A DNA stretch of 64,000 nucleotides from Asticcacaulis excentricus CB 48 (GCF_000175215.2 NC_014816.1:248001-312000); one strand, 5' to 3'. Numbered from the stretch's first letter, positions 36,023-47,300 are shown. Notes: generated from the sequence alone by a model not told the origin. Made by a program: numbers and translations.

Positions 36023-36320
36023 GCTTCAGGAGGCGCATTCAGTTTGCTGAAACCGCCTTAAGTCGTCATCGAGGTGCTCCTGAAGGTCTGATCAGAAATT
36101 TGTGCCAACTTCAAATCGATCCAGTGCACAGTCGCGGAAAATCGCTGCGGTATTCCGCACGAAGAAACGGCCCATTTTGGTATCACTTCAGGGAAGGATT
36201 AAGATTCGCCTGTTGCAAAACCCTTTCAAAGCGACGGGGGCCAAGGGCATCGCCTAAAAACTTTTGCCTTGGAGCGATGCCATCGGTTCCGGAGACTTTA
36301 TTGATCCCCCAGAACAGGTT

Positions 36321-37235
36321 TCAGCCCTTTGGATGCGCCGCCGCATAGGCACTGAGCAGGCGTTCGGCATCGACCTGCGTATATTTTTGCGTCGTCGATA
36401 GAGACGCATGGCCCAGCAGTTCCTGAATCGAGCGCAGGTCCGCGCCTGATCCCAAGAGGTGTGTGGCAAACGAATGTCTGAGGGCGTGTGGTGTCGCGCG
36501 ATCGGATAAGCCCAGCCGAGAGCGCAGATGCTGTACGCTCAGTTGCACATGACGCGGGCTGAGCGGTCCGCCGCGCGGCGCTCGAAACAGCGCGTCTTCC
36601 TCCGTAAGCGTAAAGGGCTGGAGGCGTCTATAGGTATCCACGGCCTCGCGCACGGCCTCAAGCACGGGCACCAGCCGGGTCTTGTTGCCCTTACCCACAA
36701 TGCGCAGCGTCTCGGCCAGGGGCGTGTCCTTTGCCGTCAGCGACAGGGCTTCGGAAATGCGCAGACCGCAGCCATAGAGCAGCAGTAGCACGGCCCGGTC
36801 GCGCGCGGCCTCCCATTCGGACTTGTCGCCATCCAGCTCAATCTCGGTCAGCAGACCCTGCGCCTGATCTTCATTCAGCGGGCGGGGGAGACTGGTCTTC
36901 AGGCGCGGCCCCTGAGTGAGCACCACCTGCGCATTGGCATAGCCCATATGCAGATCAAGATAGCTGTGAAACGACTTAATGGCCGACAGGTGCTGCGCCA
37001 GAGACCGCGCCGACAGGGGCTCATCCTTACCGCGCAAATACGCCATCCAGCCGCGAATATCGGCTGAAGTCAGATGCGAGAGATCGTTGAGGTCGATATC
37101 AGCGCCCAAGGCCTTGCGCAGATGGCCGATGTAGAGGGAAAAGGCGTGGCCATAGGCTTCTAGCGTGCGCGGCGACACGCGCTTTTGCGCCTTGAGATAC
37201 TGGAGCCATTGCAAACGGGCATCGTCGATGGTCAT
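36321..37235 (-). CDS. xerC: tyrosine recombinase XerC
   Basis: A 304-residue tyrosine recombinase, normal XerC length. The N-terminal SAM-like core-binding domain covers about residues 1-100. The catalytic domain has the first Arg in YGCGLRISEALSL, the HALRHSFATHLLGSGADLRS box (His-x-x-Arg), LGHASLSTTQ and the nucleophile Tyr in KYTQVD. With XerD it resolves chromosome dimers at dif. It sits directly downstream of a DUF484 gene (35 nt), a common xerC pairing in proteobacteria. Confidence 0.93.
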   Translation of the reverse strand: MTIDDARLQWLQYLKAQKRVSPRTLEAYGHAFSLYIGHLRKALGADIDLNDLSHLTSADIRGWMAYLRGKDEPLSARSLAQHLSAIKSFHSYLDLHMGYANAQVVLTQGPRLKTSLPRPLNEDQAQGLLTEIELDGDKSEWEAARDRAVLLLLYGCGLRISEALSLTAKDTPLAETLRIVGKGNKTRLVPVLEAVREAVDTYRRLQPFTLTEEDALFRAPRGGPLSPRHVQLSVQHLRSRLGLSDRATPHALRHSFATHLLGSGADLRSIQELLGHASLSTTQKYTQVDAERLLSAYAAAHPKG

Positions 37236-37270
37236 GCCCGTGAGTTTAGGGTTAATCTCTGACCAAGGGC

Positions 37271-37969
37271 TTAAGACAACACGGGCCAGCGTTCGGCGAC
37301 GCGCTCAACCACACGGGTGATAAAGGCGACCAGTTCGGCCCCCATGTCTGGGCTGAAACCTTCCCAGTCGGCTGAGCCGAAAGCAACCGCGCCGGGGCGG
37401 CCTTCGCGCCACATGGCGGTGCGGATGACAGCAGCGGATTTGATGCGGCGAACCTCATCCCCGAACAGGGCGCGACACACCCCATCTGGCCCTAGAAGGG
37501 ACAGGCTGGTTTCGCCAATAATGTAGTCGACGCCGCCGTAATCGAGCGTCATCCATCCCAACGGAATGGGGGCCGTGTCTTCTAGCGCGATGGTAGCGCA
37601 AACGAGGCCGAAACGGTTGCGCACTTCTTCATTGAGACGGCGGGCCAGATCGGAATGGTTGCGCGCCTCCAGCAGCGACAGGGCCATGGCGTGCGCCTGC
37701 CCCTGAGCATCGAAATTGGCGCGGGCCGTCGCCTCGATCTGGCGGCGGATGTCGAAATCGCGTATGGCCTTGGCCTCCAGTCGCGACAGGGCGGCCGGGC
37801 CGAAATCGATCAGGTTGCGCGTCTTGGGCTGAAGCCCCAGCTTGTCCAGCAGTTCACGATCCTGCTTCAGTTCCTGCACAAACTCCGGCAGGAGACCGCG
37901 CAGGGTCTGGTAATCCATCAGGGCGGCGAGGCGCTCGGTCGTCGTCGGGTCGCGGAAATCTGAGGACAT
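37271..37969 (-). CDS. DUF484 family protein
   Basis: 232 residues from ATG 37969 (MSSDFRDPTTTERLAALMDY); a longer frame upstream adds 28 residues that look non-native. N-terminal helices (about 1-75, with LLPEFVQELKQDRELLDKLG) are followed by a GAF-like alpha/beta domain (about 75-232), the layout of DUF484. Its role is unknown, but it is repeatedly found beside xerC. It is divergent from priA with a gap of about 110 nt. Confidence 0.85.
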   Translation of the reverse strand: MSSDFRDPTTTERLAALMDYQTLRGLLPEFVQELKQDRELLDKLGLQPKTRNLIDFGPAALSRLEAKAIRDFDIRRQIEATARANFDAQGQAHAMALSLLEARNHSDLARRLNEEVRNRFGLVCATIALEDTAPIPLGWMTLDYGGVDYIIGETSLSLLGPDGVCRALFGDEVRRIKSAAVIRTAMWREGRPGAVAFGSADWEGFSPDMGAELVAFITRVVERVAERWPVLS

Positions 37970-38078
37970 GTGGGCTATCGGGTGTGGTAAACGGCCGGTT
38001 AAACTTGGCGTTGACACAAGTGATGGCATAAAAAAGGCCTGGGGATGAGTCAAATCTATGGTTAACGCTTAAAATCTT

Positions 38079-40274
38079 ATGGACAGTCCCGCCGACAGCC
38101 TCATCGAAGCCCCCGCCGTGGCGACCCGGCGGGCAAAGGTCGTGGTGCTCGCTCCCATGGAAACGGCGCTCGACTACCTGGTTCCCAACGATCTTGACCT
38201 CAGTGCGGGTGATCACGTTTGGGTGCCGTTAGGGCACGCAAAAGTGCGCGGCTTGGTAGTCGAGCTATACGACAGCGCTGAAACCGTGAAGCTGAAACCC
38301 GTTGCGGCGCGCATCGACGACCCGCGCGTGCCGGAGGCGAGTTTGCGCTTCTGGCTGTGGGCAGCAGGGTGGACCCTGACGGCGCCGGGCACCTTCCTCA
38401 AAGGCTGCCTGCAGGCACTTAAGACCCCGAGGGCGCAGGCGCGTCACGGCTATGTGCGGCATGAGGTCGAAGCGCTCAAACCGACCGCCAAACAAGCGCG
38501 CGTACTGGAACTGGCCGTCCTGCCGTTGACGGCGGCGGAACTGGCGCAGGCGGCGGGGGTGACGCCGGGCGTTGTGCAGACGCTTGAAAAGAAGGGCTGG
38601 CTCGAAAAGGTCGAACTGAGCCGCGAAGGCTTCGCCGCACCAGATCCCGATTTTAAGATGCCGAGCCTCAATGGCGATCAGGCCGCCGCCGATCAACTGC
38701 TGCGCAACGAATGGGCCCGTCAGGGCTTTGCGCCGGTCTTGCTCGATGGGGTTACTGGTTCGGGCAAGACCGAGGTCTATCTCGAAACTGTGGCGCGGGC
38801 CCTGCGCGATGATCCTACCGCTCAGGTGCTGGTGCTTTTGCCCGAAATCGCCCTGACCACGGCGGTGATGGGGCGGCTCCAGAGTCGCTTTGGCGTGCCG
38901 CCGGTGCAGTGGCATTCGGCGGTTTCGGCCTCGCAGCGTCGGCGCATCTGGGACGGCGTGGCGACAGGGGAGGCGCGTCTGATCGTCGGGGCGCGCTCGG
39001 CCTTGTTCCTGCCCTATACCAATCTCAAACTCATCGTCATCGATGAAGAACACGACGGCTCATACAAACAGGAAGAGGGTGTACGCTATCAGGCCCGTGA
39101 CCTGGCGGTGATGCGTGCGCATCGTGACGGCTTTATGGTGGTGCTGGCCTCCGCCACCCCGTCTCTGGAAACCCTGACTAATGCCCAGAAGGGCCGCTAT
39201 CAGTGGGTGCGGCTGGAAAACCGCCACGGCACGGCGCAACTGCCGGACATTGCGCTGATCGACATGAAGGCCCACCCCCCGGAAAAGGGCTTCTGGCTGT
39301 CCGACCCATTGGTGGGTGAGATACTGGCCACCCTGCAACGGCGTGAACAGGTCCTGTTGTTCCTCAACCGCCGTGGTTACGCGCCGCTGGTCCTGTGCCG
39401 GGCGTGCGGAGAGCGCATGACCTCACCCAAGACCGATTCGTGGTTGGTCGAACATCGCGCCACGGGACGGCTGGTTTGCCACCTGACCGGTTTTTCGATG
39501 AAAAAGCCCGACCGCTGCCCGCATTGCGGCGCGCTCGACGGCCTGACCTCTATCGGGCCGGGGGTGGAGCGCATCCTTGAGGAGGTGCAGGAACGCTTCC
39601 CGCAGGCGCGCGCTGAAATCTTCTCCTCGGACACCACGCCCGATGCCGACTCGTCGGCGGCCCTGATCAGGCGGGTGGAAAATCATGAGATCGACATTCT
39701 GATCGCCACGCAGGCCGCCGCCAAGGGGCACAACTTCCTTAACCTCACCCTGGTCGGCATTGTGGATGCCGATTTAGGCCTCAAGGGCGGTGATCTGCGC
39801 GCGGCGGAACGGACGTTTCAGCTTTTGGCGCAGGCTACCGGTCGTGCGGGTCGCGCCACCAAGCCGGGCCGTGCCCTGCTGCAAACCTACACACCGGAGC
39901 ACCCGGTGATGCAGGCCTTACAGGCGCAGGACCGCGAGGCCTTCTATGCCTATGAGCAGATGAGCCGCGACATCGCGCAGTTTCCGCCCTTTGGGCGGCT
40001 TGGGGCGGTGATCCTGTCGGCAAAGGACAATGGCCTGCTCAATCGCTATGTGCGCGAACTGGCGCTGGCCATACCCAATACCGAGGGCATCGATGTCTAT
40101 GGTCCTGCAGATGCGCCCTTAAGCCTTGTGCGCGGCATGTGGCGCAAACGCTTCCTCGTCCGGGCCGACCGCAACCGCGACCTTCAGGGCTTTATGAGCG
40201 CCTGGCTGAAAAGTCTGAAAGCGCCCAATGCCGTTCGCGTGGTGACGGATATCGAGCCGTACAGCTTCCTCTGA
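38079..40274 (+). CDS. priA: primosomal protein N' (PriA helicase)
   Basis: A 731-residue superfamily-2 helicase. The N-terminal DNA-binding domain opens VVVLAPMETALDYLVPNDLD. Helicase motifs include DGVTGSGKTEVYLE (Walker A), LPEIALT, the DEEH box (VIDEEHDGSYKQEEGVRYQ) and ASATPSLET. A zinc-binding Cys cluster follows (CRACGERM ... CPHCGALDG). Then come IATQAAAKGHNF and QATGRAGRATKPG. It restarts stalled replication forks. Its stop (40272-40274) abuts the stop of the convergent unknown gene. Confidence 0.96.
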   Translation: MDSPADSLIEAPAVATRRAKVVVLAPMETALDYLVPNDLDLSAGDHVWVPLGHAKVRGLVVELYDSAETVKLKPVAARIDDPRVPEASLRFWLWAAGWTLTAPGTFLKGCLQALKTPRAQARHGYVRHEVEALKPTAKQARVLELAVLPLTAAELAQAAGVTPGVVQTLEKKGWLEKVELSREGFAAPDPDFKMPSLNGDQAAADQLLRNEWARQGFAPVLLDGVTGSGKTEVYLETVARALRDDPTAQVLVLLPEIALTTAVMGRLQSRFGVPPVQWHSAVSASQRRRIWDGVATGEARLIVGARSALFLPYTNLKLIVIDEEHDGSYKQEEGVRYQARDLAVMRAHRDGFMVVLASATPSLETLTNAQKGRYQWVRLENRHGTAQLPDIALIDMKAHPPEKGFWLSDPLVGEILATLQRREQVLLFLNRRGYAPLVLCRACGERMTSPKTDSWLVEHRATGRLVCHLTGFSMKKPDRCPHCGALDGLTSIGPGVERILEEVQERFPQARAEIFSSDTTPDADSSAALIRRVENHEIDILIATQAAAKGHNFLNLTLVGIVDADLGLKGGDLRAAERTFQLLAQATGRAGRATKPGRALLQTYTPEHPVMQALQAQDREAFYAYEQMSRDIAQFPPFGRLGAVILSAKDNGLLNRYVRELALAIPNTEGIDVYGPADAPLSLVRGMWRKRFLVRADRNRDLQGFMSAWLKSLKAPNAVRVVTDIEPYSFL

Positions 40275-41108
40275 TCACGCATATATAGCGGCGCGAGGGC
40301 CATAGACGACGCGTTCGTCGTCCAGACCCTTGTTGAGGTCCTGAAGCACCTTGTCGATCTCTTCCATATCCTTACCAGAGGATTTGAAGGCTTCGACCGT
40401 GTCCTTGTCCACCTTCTGAAAGGCCAGCTTAATTTTTGCTGTTTCAAACAAGTCCTTCACCACCTTCACCAGGCCGCGCACCTGTTTCATGAAATCATTG
40501 ACCTCCATCAGCTCGCCCTCGGCGCGCTGACGTTCGGTTTTCACGTAGGCTTCGGCAGCGCTCTTTATATCAGCGGGGGTTGGGATGTAGGTGACGGTCG
40601 CTTCGCTTGGGGCGTCCGTCTCAGCGGAGGGTGTAGCTTCCGCAGCTCTATCCTCCACCACAAAGGCTTCGTCGTCGCTGACGGCGGTCTCTTCGGCAGC
40701 TTCTGTCGCTTGTGTTTCTGCGTCTGAGTCGGGTACGGGCTGGCTGGCCGCGCTCTGGGCAGCGCTGAAGCCGCTCATGTCCATGTCGTTGCCGCCGGCC
40801 TTGGCATAGTCTTTCACCGCAGCCTTTAGCTCCTTCATCAGATTGGCCAGCATCTTGGCCATGATCTTCGGATCGCTCTTACCCAATTCCTTGATGATCT
40901 TCAGCCGTTCGACCAATTGCATCACCTTGGCCTTGGCGCGGGCGCGCGCATCGTCGCGCGTCTTTTTGGGCATCTCACTCAGGGTTTCGGCCGCGGTTTT
41001 CTGTGCCTCAGTCTTCTGTGCCCTGGCCAGTTTCAGCCGGTCGTTCAGGTCGCTCACTGTCGCGGTGGCGGAGTTCTGACCGCTGATGCCGGAGGTGCCG
41101 ATATTCAT
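40275..41108 (-). CDS. unknown helical protein with acidic low-complexity centre
   Basis: 277 residues, SD AGAAGG at good spacing before ATG 41108. The N-terminal part (about 20-110) is charged and helical, rich in Lys/Arg/Ala (KTRDDARARAKAKVMQLVER, KIMAKMLANLMKELKAAVKD). Residues about 120-185 are Ala/Glu/Asp/Thr-rich and probably disordered. The C-terminal part is again helical with coiled-coil character. No signal peptide or membrane segment. I do not recognise a family. It is transcribed convergently to priA with no bases between the two stop codons. Confidence 0.7.
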   Translation of the reverse strand: MNIGTSGISGQNSATATVSDLNDRLKLARAQKTEAQKTAAETLSEMPKKTRDDARARAKAKVMQLVERLKIIKELGKSDPKIMAKMLANLMKELKAAVKDYAKAGGNDMDMSGFSAAQSAASQPVPDSDAETQATEAAEETAVSDDEAFVVEDRAAEATPSAETDAPSEATVTYIPTPADIKSAAEAYVKTERQRAEGELMEVNDFMKQVRGLVKVVKDLFETAKIKLAFQKVDKDTVEAFKSSGKDMEEIDKVLQDLNKGLDDERVVYGPRAAIYA

Positions 41109-41172
41109 CTGTTGAGCCTTCTGCTAACGCGGTTAGCTTAACGGAACAGGCTTAACCGAGTGTTGAAGACGC

Positions 41173-41202
41173 AAAACGCCCCCGGCGGCGGGCCGGGGGC
41201 GT
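41173..41202 (-). terminator. Rho-independent terminator after terC
   Basis: Read on the minus strand, ACGCCCCCGG pairs with CCGGGGGCGT in a perfect 10-bp stem followed by TTTT. It begins 24 nt beyond the terC stop. Confidence 0.75.
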
Positions 41203-41226
41203 CATTCGCTCTGCTTGCTTTGGCAA

Positions 41227-42027
41227 TCAGATCTGCGGGTCGGGAGATTGCGCGGCTTTTTTCTTGTGCGCGTTGCGCGACAGCATGTTGAGGCCTTCGA
41301 CCATAGCTGAGAAGGCCATGGCGGCATAGATATAGCCTTTCGGCACATGGACGCCGAAGCCTTCGGCGATAAGCACGGTCCCAATCATCAGCAGGAAGCC
41401 GAGCGCCAGCATGACTACGGTCGGATTCTTCTCAATAAAGTGGGCCAACGGGTCCGAGGCCAGCAGCATGACCATAACCGCGACCACAACCGCAATCATC
41501 ATCACAGGTACATGCTCGGTCATGCCGACGGCGGTGAGGATGGAATCGACCGAGAAGACCAGATCGAGCAGGATGATCTGCACGATCGCGGCACCGGCAT
41601 TGTTGATGGTGGCGTTTTTGGCGTCCATTACGTCGTGGGTGGGGGCCGGATCTACCGTGTGGTGGATTTCCTTAGTTGCCTTCCACACTAGGAACAGGCC
41701 CCCGGCGATCAGGATCATGTCCTTCCACGAGAAGGACGTCTCAAACATGGGCTCACCGTGTTCACCCACGGGCCCGACCAGCCCCAGATTGAACACCTCA
41801 GCCTTCAGGCCGATGATCCAGCCGATGGTCAAAAGCAGACCCAGGCGCATGATGAGCGCCAGCCCGATACCGAGCCGGCGGGTTTTCTGACGGTCCTGCT
41901 CCGGCAGCTTGTTGGACAGGATGGAGATAAAGACGAGGTTGTCGATGCCGAGCACGACCTCCATCACGATGAGGGTGACAAGGGCCGCCCAGACGGCTGG
42001 GTCAGAAAAAAGGGCCATAAGGTCCAT
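41227..42027 (-). CDS. TerC/Alx-family integral membrane protein
   Basis: 266 residues from ATG 42027 (MDLMALFSDPAVWAALVTLI); the longer frame upstream adds 22 polar residues. The family signature VMEVVLGIDNLVFISILSNK, with acidic residues inside membrane segments, appears near the N-terminus and again in LLDLVFSVDSILTAVGM. About seven hydrophobic segments are seen. TerC/Alx proteins are linked to metal (Mn2+) homeostasis and export and to tellurite resistance. The C-terminus is basic and cytoplasmic (NAHKKKAAQS). Stand-alone gene with its own terminator. Confidence 0.88.
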   Translation of the reverse strand: MDLMALFSDPAVWAALVTLIVMEVVLGIDNLVFISILSNKLPEQDRQKTRRLGIGLALIMRLGLLLTIGWIIGLKAEVFNLGLVGPVGEHGEPMFETSFSWKDMILIAGGLFLVWKATKEIHHTVDPAPTHDVMDAKNATINNAGAAIVQIILLDLVFSVDSILTAVGMTEHVPVMMIAVVVAVMVMLLASDPLAHFIEKNPTVVMLALGFLLMIGTVLIAEGFGVHVPKGYIYAAMAFSAMVEGLNMLSRNAHKKKAAQSPDPQI

Positions 42028-42369
42028 GAGAGCTTTCTCGGTATAGGCTGAAAAACGATTGCTCTTGATAAACGCTGCGACGTAAAGCGGCAATGTTTCG
42101 CATAACCGGGAAATCGATTGCGAACGATAGTAACCGTATCTTTTTGTGCTCCGCAGGCTTGTGGCTGAAAAAAGGCGACACGACCTGTGAACGGCGCATG
42201 GTCACAGAAAAGTGAAAAATGCTTTTTGGTTGGTTGCGGTGGGTCATACCCCATGCTAAGAGGCGCGCGGCTTGAAAGGCCGGTTGTTTTTGCGCGCCTG
42301 TTGTTTTTAGTGCGCCCCGCCGGCTCCCGGAAAAGCCCATTCCACTTATTTCTTTGGCTGGAAGTTATC

Positions 42370-42924
42370 GTGAGCGATATTTTTAGAGAAACAGAGGTCG
42401 GTGAGCGTTACGCCAAGGCCGTGTTCGAACTGGCGGATGCCGCCGGTCAACTCGATGCGGTGCAAGCGGACCTCAAGACCCTGAAGGCGCTGCTGATCGA
42501 AAGCAAGGATCTGCGCCGTCTCGTTACCTCCCATGCCTTCAAGTCCGAAGACAAGCTGAAGGGCCTGACCGCCGTTCTTAACACGGCCGCGCCGAACGCC
42601 CTGACGCTGAAGGCGCTGGGTCTGATGGCGCACAATGGTCGTCTGGATCAAGTCTTTGGCCTCATCACTGCCTTCACCCGCCTCTACGATGCCAAGAAGG
42701 GTATCGTCTCGGCAGTGGTCACCTCCGCCACGGCCCTGACCGACGAGCAGGTGACCGGTCTTCAGGCCGCGCTGCGCACCGCGCTCGGTCAGGATCCTGT
42801 CCTCAGCCAGACGGTCGATCCGTCGCTGCTGGGCGGCCTCAAGGTTCGCGTCGGCTCGCGCCTGTTCGACGCTTCGCTTAAAACCAAACTCGACTCCCTT
42901 AAATTTGCCCTCAAGCGGGCGTAA
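42370..42924 (+). CDS. atpH: F1F0 ATP synthase delta subunit
   Basis: 184 residues from GTG 42370 (VSDIFRETEVGERYAKAVFE), which fits the family length; the frame is open upstream but that part is not delta-like. The conserved C-terminal VDPSLLGGLKVRVGSRLFDA is present. The delta subunit joins F1 to the stator. It is the first gene of atpHAGDC; in alphaproteobacteria F0 genes lie elsewhere, as here. The preceding 340 nt hold the likely operon promoter. Confidence 0.95.
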   Translation: MSDIFRETEVGERYAKAVFELADAAGQLDAVQADLKTLKALLIESKDLRRLVTSHAFKSEDKLKGLTAVLNTAAPNALTLKALGLMAHNGRLDQVFGLITAFTRLYDAKKGIVSAVVTSATALTDEQVTGLQAALRTALGQDPVLSQTVDPSLLGGLKVRVGSRLFDASLKTKLDSLKFALKRA

Positions 42925-42945
42925 GACGCCAAAAAGAGCATGCCA

Positions 42946-44478
42946 ATGGACATTCGTGCTGCCGAGATTTCGGCCATCCTCAAAGCTCAGATTGCCGGTT
43001 TCGGCGAAGAAGCCGACGTATCAGACGTCGGTTCGGTTCTGTCGGTCGGTGACGGTATCGCCCGTGTGCACGGCCTAGATCAGGTTCAGGCCGGTGAAAT
43101 GGTCTCCTTCCCCAAGGCGGGTGTGAAGGGCATGGCCCTGAACCTCGAAAAGGACAATGTCGGCGTCGTTATCTTCGGCGAAGACCGCGAAGTGCGCGAA
43201 GGCGACGAAGTCCGCCGCCTCGGCGAAATCGTGCAGGTGCCGGTCGGCAAGGGCCTTCTCGGCCGCGTCGTCAACCCGCTGGGTGAGCCGATCGACGGTA
43301 AGGGCCCGATCGAAGCGACCGAATTCCGCCGCGTGGACGTCAAGGCCCCCGGCATCATCCCGCGCAAGTCGGTGCACGAACCTGTGCAGACCGGCATCAA
43401 GGCCATCGACACCCTGATCCCCGTCGGCCGTGGCCAGCGCGAGCTGATCATCGGTGACCGTCAGACCGGTAAGACCGCTGTCGCCATCGACGCGATCCTG
43501 AACCAGAAGGCCGCCAACGCCGGCACCGACGAGTCGGCTAAGCTGTACTGCATCTACGTCGTTATCGGCCAGAAGCGCTCGACTGTCGCCCAGATCGTCA
43601 AGTCGCTGGAAGAAAACGGCGCGCTCGACTACACGATCATCGTCGCCGCTACGGCGTCGGAACCCGCCCCGCTGCAATATCTCGCGCCGTTCGCCGGTTG
43701 CGCCATGGGCGAGTTCTTCCGCGACAACGGCATGCATGGCCTGATCATCTATGACGATCTGTCGAAGCAGGCCGTTGCCTATCGTCAGATGTCGCTGCTG
43801 CTGCGCCGTCCGCCGGGCCGCGAAGCCTATCCGGGCGACGTCTTCTATCTGCACTCGCGCCTGCTGGAACGCGCCGCGAAGCTGAACGACGAAAACGGCG
43901 CCGGTTCACTGACCGCTCTGCCGATCATCGAAACCCAGGCCAACGACGTGTCGGCCTACATCCCGACCAACGTGATCTCGATCACCGACGGTCAGATCTT
44001 CCTCGAAACCGACCTCTTCTATCAGGGCATCCGTCCGGCCGTGAACGTCGGTCTGTCGGTGTCGCGCGTTGGTTCGGCCGCTCAGATCAAGGCGATGAAG
44101 CAGGTTGCCGGCTCGATCAAGGGCGATCTGGCCCAGTATCGCGAAATGGCCGCCTTCGCTAAGTTCGGTTCGGACCTCGACGCCGCCACGCAGCGTCTGC
44201 TGGCTCGCGGCGCGCGCCTGACCGAGCTTCTGAAGCAGCCGCAATATTCGCCGCTGAAAGTCGAAGAGCAGGTGGCGGTGATCTATGCCGGTACCCGCGG
44301 TTACCTCGACAAAGTCGCGGTGAGCGATGTCGGTCGCTTTGAGCGTGAGTTCCTGTCGCTTCTGCGCGGCAAGCATGTCGACCTTCTGACCGCCATCCGC
44401 GAGAAGAAGGCCCTGACGCCGGAGCTGGAAGAGCAGCTGAAGGCCATCGTGGCCGACTACGCCGCTAACTTCGCATAA
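42946..44478 (+). CDS. atpA: F1F0 ATP synthase alpha subunit
   Basis: 510 residues. I chose ATG 42946 (MDIRAAEISAILKAQIAGFG) since GAG lies 7 nt upstream; ATG 42940 is two codons earlier. The Walker A motif GDRQTGKTAVAID, the LLLRRPPGREAYPGDVFYLH signature and the alpha arginine finger in GLSVSRVGSAAQ are present. It forms the alpha3-beta3 hexamer with AtpD. It is separated from atpG by 98 nt that contain hairpins. Confidence 0.98.
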   Translation: MDIRAAEISAILKAQIAGFGEEADVSDVGSVLSVGDGIARVHGLDQVQAGEMVSFPKAGVKGMALNLEKDNVGVVIFGEDREVREGDEVRRLGEIVQVPVGKGLLGRVVNPLGEPIDGKGPIEATEFRRVDVKAPGIIPRKSVHEPVQTGIKAIDTLIPVGRGQRELIIGDRQTGKTAVAIDAILNQKAANAGTDESAKLYCIYVVIGQKRSTVAQIVKSLEENGALDYTIIVAATASEPAPLQYLAPFAGCAMGEFFRDNGMHGLIIYDDLSKQAVAYRQMSLLLRRPPGREAYPGDVFYLHSRLLERAAKLNDENGAGSLTALPIIETQANDVSAYIPTNVISITDGQIFLETDLFYQGIRPAVNVGLSVSRVGSAAQIKAMKQVAGSIKGDLAQYREMAAFAKFGSDLDAATQRLLARGARLTELLKQPQYSPLKVEEQVAVIYAGTRGYLDKVAVSDVGRFEREFLSLLRGKHVDLLTAIREKKALTPELEEQLKAIVADYAANFA

Positions 44479-44576
44479 TAAACCTCCTCCCCTGCGTGAG
44501 CGGGGGAGCGGGGCGGCTCGTGCTGTGGCCAGCTTATCTGGCCGCAGGGGCTCCCCCCGAAAGATAGGGACTTTTC

Positions 44577-45446
44577 ATGGCAAGTCTTAAGGACATGCGC
44601 AATCAGATCGGCAGCGTGAAAGCCACGCAGAAGATCACCAAGGCCATGCAAATGGTCGCCGCCGCCAAGCTCAAGCGGGCTCAGGACGCGGCGGAAAACG
44701 CGCGCCCCTATGCCAAACGCATGGCCTCGGTCATCGCCAACCTGGCCAAGGGTGTGTCGGGCGATGCCGCGCCGCTGCTGCTGGCCGGTACGGGCTCGAC
44801 GCAAAAGCACCTCGTGGTCGTAGCCACCGCTGACCGCGGTCTGGCCGGTGGCTTCAACTCCGCCATCGCCCGCGCCGCGCGTGACCACATCCGTGCGCTG
44901 CTGGCCGAAGGCAAGACGGTGCGCGTGATCACCGTGGGCCGTAAGGGCCGTGATCAGCTGAAGCGTCTGTTCGGCGAGCTGTTTGTCGAAAGCTTTGAGC
45001 TGGGCAAGGCACTCGACCTCACGACGGTTCAGCCCATCGCCGAAGCTATCTTTAAGGAATTCGACGAAGGTCGTGCCGATGTCGTGACCCTTTTCTACAG
45101 CCAGTTCAAGTCGGTGATCTCTCAGGTCCCGGCGGCGAAGCAACTGATCCCGGCTCAGATCGAAGCCTCTGCCGAAGATGCTTCCGGTGGAGCGGTCTAT
45201 AGCTATGAGCCGTCGGAAGAAGAGATCCTCGAAACCCTCCTGCCGCGCAATCTGACGGTTCAGATCCTGTCGTCGCTTCTGGAAAACAATGCGGGCTTCT
45301 ATGCCTCCCAGATGAGCGCCATGGACAATGCGACGCGCAATGCGGGCGAGATGATCAACGCGCTCAATCTTCAATACAACCGTAAACGTCAGGCCCAGAT
45401 CACGACCGAACTGATCGAGATCATCGCCGGTGCCGAAGCTCTCTAA
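44577..45446 (+). CDS. atpG: F1F0 ATP synthase gamma subunit
   Basis: 289 residues, standard length. The N-terminal MASLKDMRNQIGSVKATQKI and the C-terminal SAMDNATRNAGEMINALNL helices form the rotating coiled-coil shaft. The Rossmann-like middle has VVATADRGLAGGFN. atpD starts 10 nt downstream. Confidence 0.97.
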   Translation: MASLKDMRNQIGSVKATQKITKAMQMVAAAKLKRAQDAAENARPYAKRMASVIANLAKGVSGDAAPLLLAGTGSTQKHLVVVATADRGLAGGFNSAIARAARDHIRALLAEGKTVRVITVGRKGRDQLKRLFGELFVESFELGKALDLTTVQPIAEAIFKEFDEGRADVVTLFYSQFKSVISQVPAAKQLIPAQIEASAEDASGGAVYSYEPSEEEILETLLPRNLTVQILSSLLENNAGFYASQMSAMDNATRNAGEMINALNLQYNRKRQAQITTELIEIIAGAEAL

Positions 45447-45456
45447 GGACACTCCC

Positions 45457-46902
<1,446 letters not shown>

Positions 46903-46963
46903 TTTAAACACCTGCCTGGGCGCCGCAGGGCGCTTGGGCAGGGTAGTGTGAAAGGCAGCGATT

Positions 46964-47239
46964 ATGGCTGACAAACTTCACGTTTCGCTGGTGACCCCGG
47001 AAAAGGAACTCTTTGCCGGTGACGTCGATCAGGTCATCGCGCCGGGCTCCGAAGGTGAATTCGGCGTCCTGGCTGGCCACGCGCCGCTGATGACGACCCT
47101 GACCGAGGGCACGGTGACCATCCTCAACGGTGACCAGAAACGCATGTTTCAGGTCATCGGCGGCTTCGCGGATGTCAATGCCGAAGGCATCACCATCCTG
47201 GCCGAGCGCGCCGAGGAATACGTCGAAACGGTCCACTAA
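46964..47239 (+). CDS. atpC: F1F0 ATP synthase epsilon subunit
   Basis: 91 residues, a beta-sandwich epsilon subunit (LVTPEKELFAGDVDQVIAPG, GEFGVLAGHAPLMTTL, IGGFADVNAEGITILAERAE). It lacks the two-helix C-terminal domain of longer epsilon subunits, as is usual in many alphaproteobacteria, so inhibition by that domain is not expected. Last gene of the operon; a hairpin lies in the gap after atpD. Confidence 0.95.
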   Translation: MADKLHVSLVTPEKELFAGDVDQVIAPGSEGEFGVLAGHAPLMTTLTEGTVTILNGDQKRMFQVIGGFADVNAEGITILAERAEEYVETVH

Positions 47240-47262
47240 ACCGTTCTGACAAGCCACTCTAA

Positions 47263-47297
47263 AAAACCCCGTCGGATCACTCCGGCGGGGTTTTGGT
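47263..47297 (+). terminator. Rho-independent terminator after atpHAGDC
   Basis: AAAACCCCGTCGG (47263-47275) pairs with CCGGCGGGGTTTT (47282-47294) with one G-T pair and a 6-base loop. Its T-flanked symmetric form could also serve the convergent FIST-MCP gene. Confidence 0.9.
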
Positions 47298-47300
47298 TTC

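Noticed and set aside
36023..36320. Possible short peptides between the TonB-receptor terminator and xerC
   Set aside because: Some frames look protein-like for about 30 codons but have no start, SD or recognisable family.
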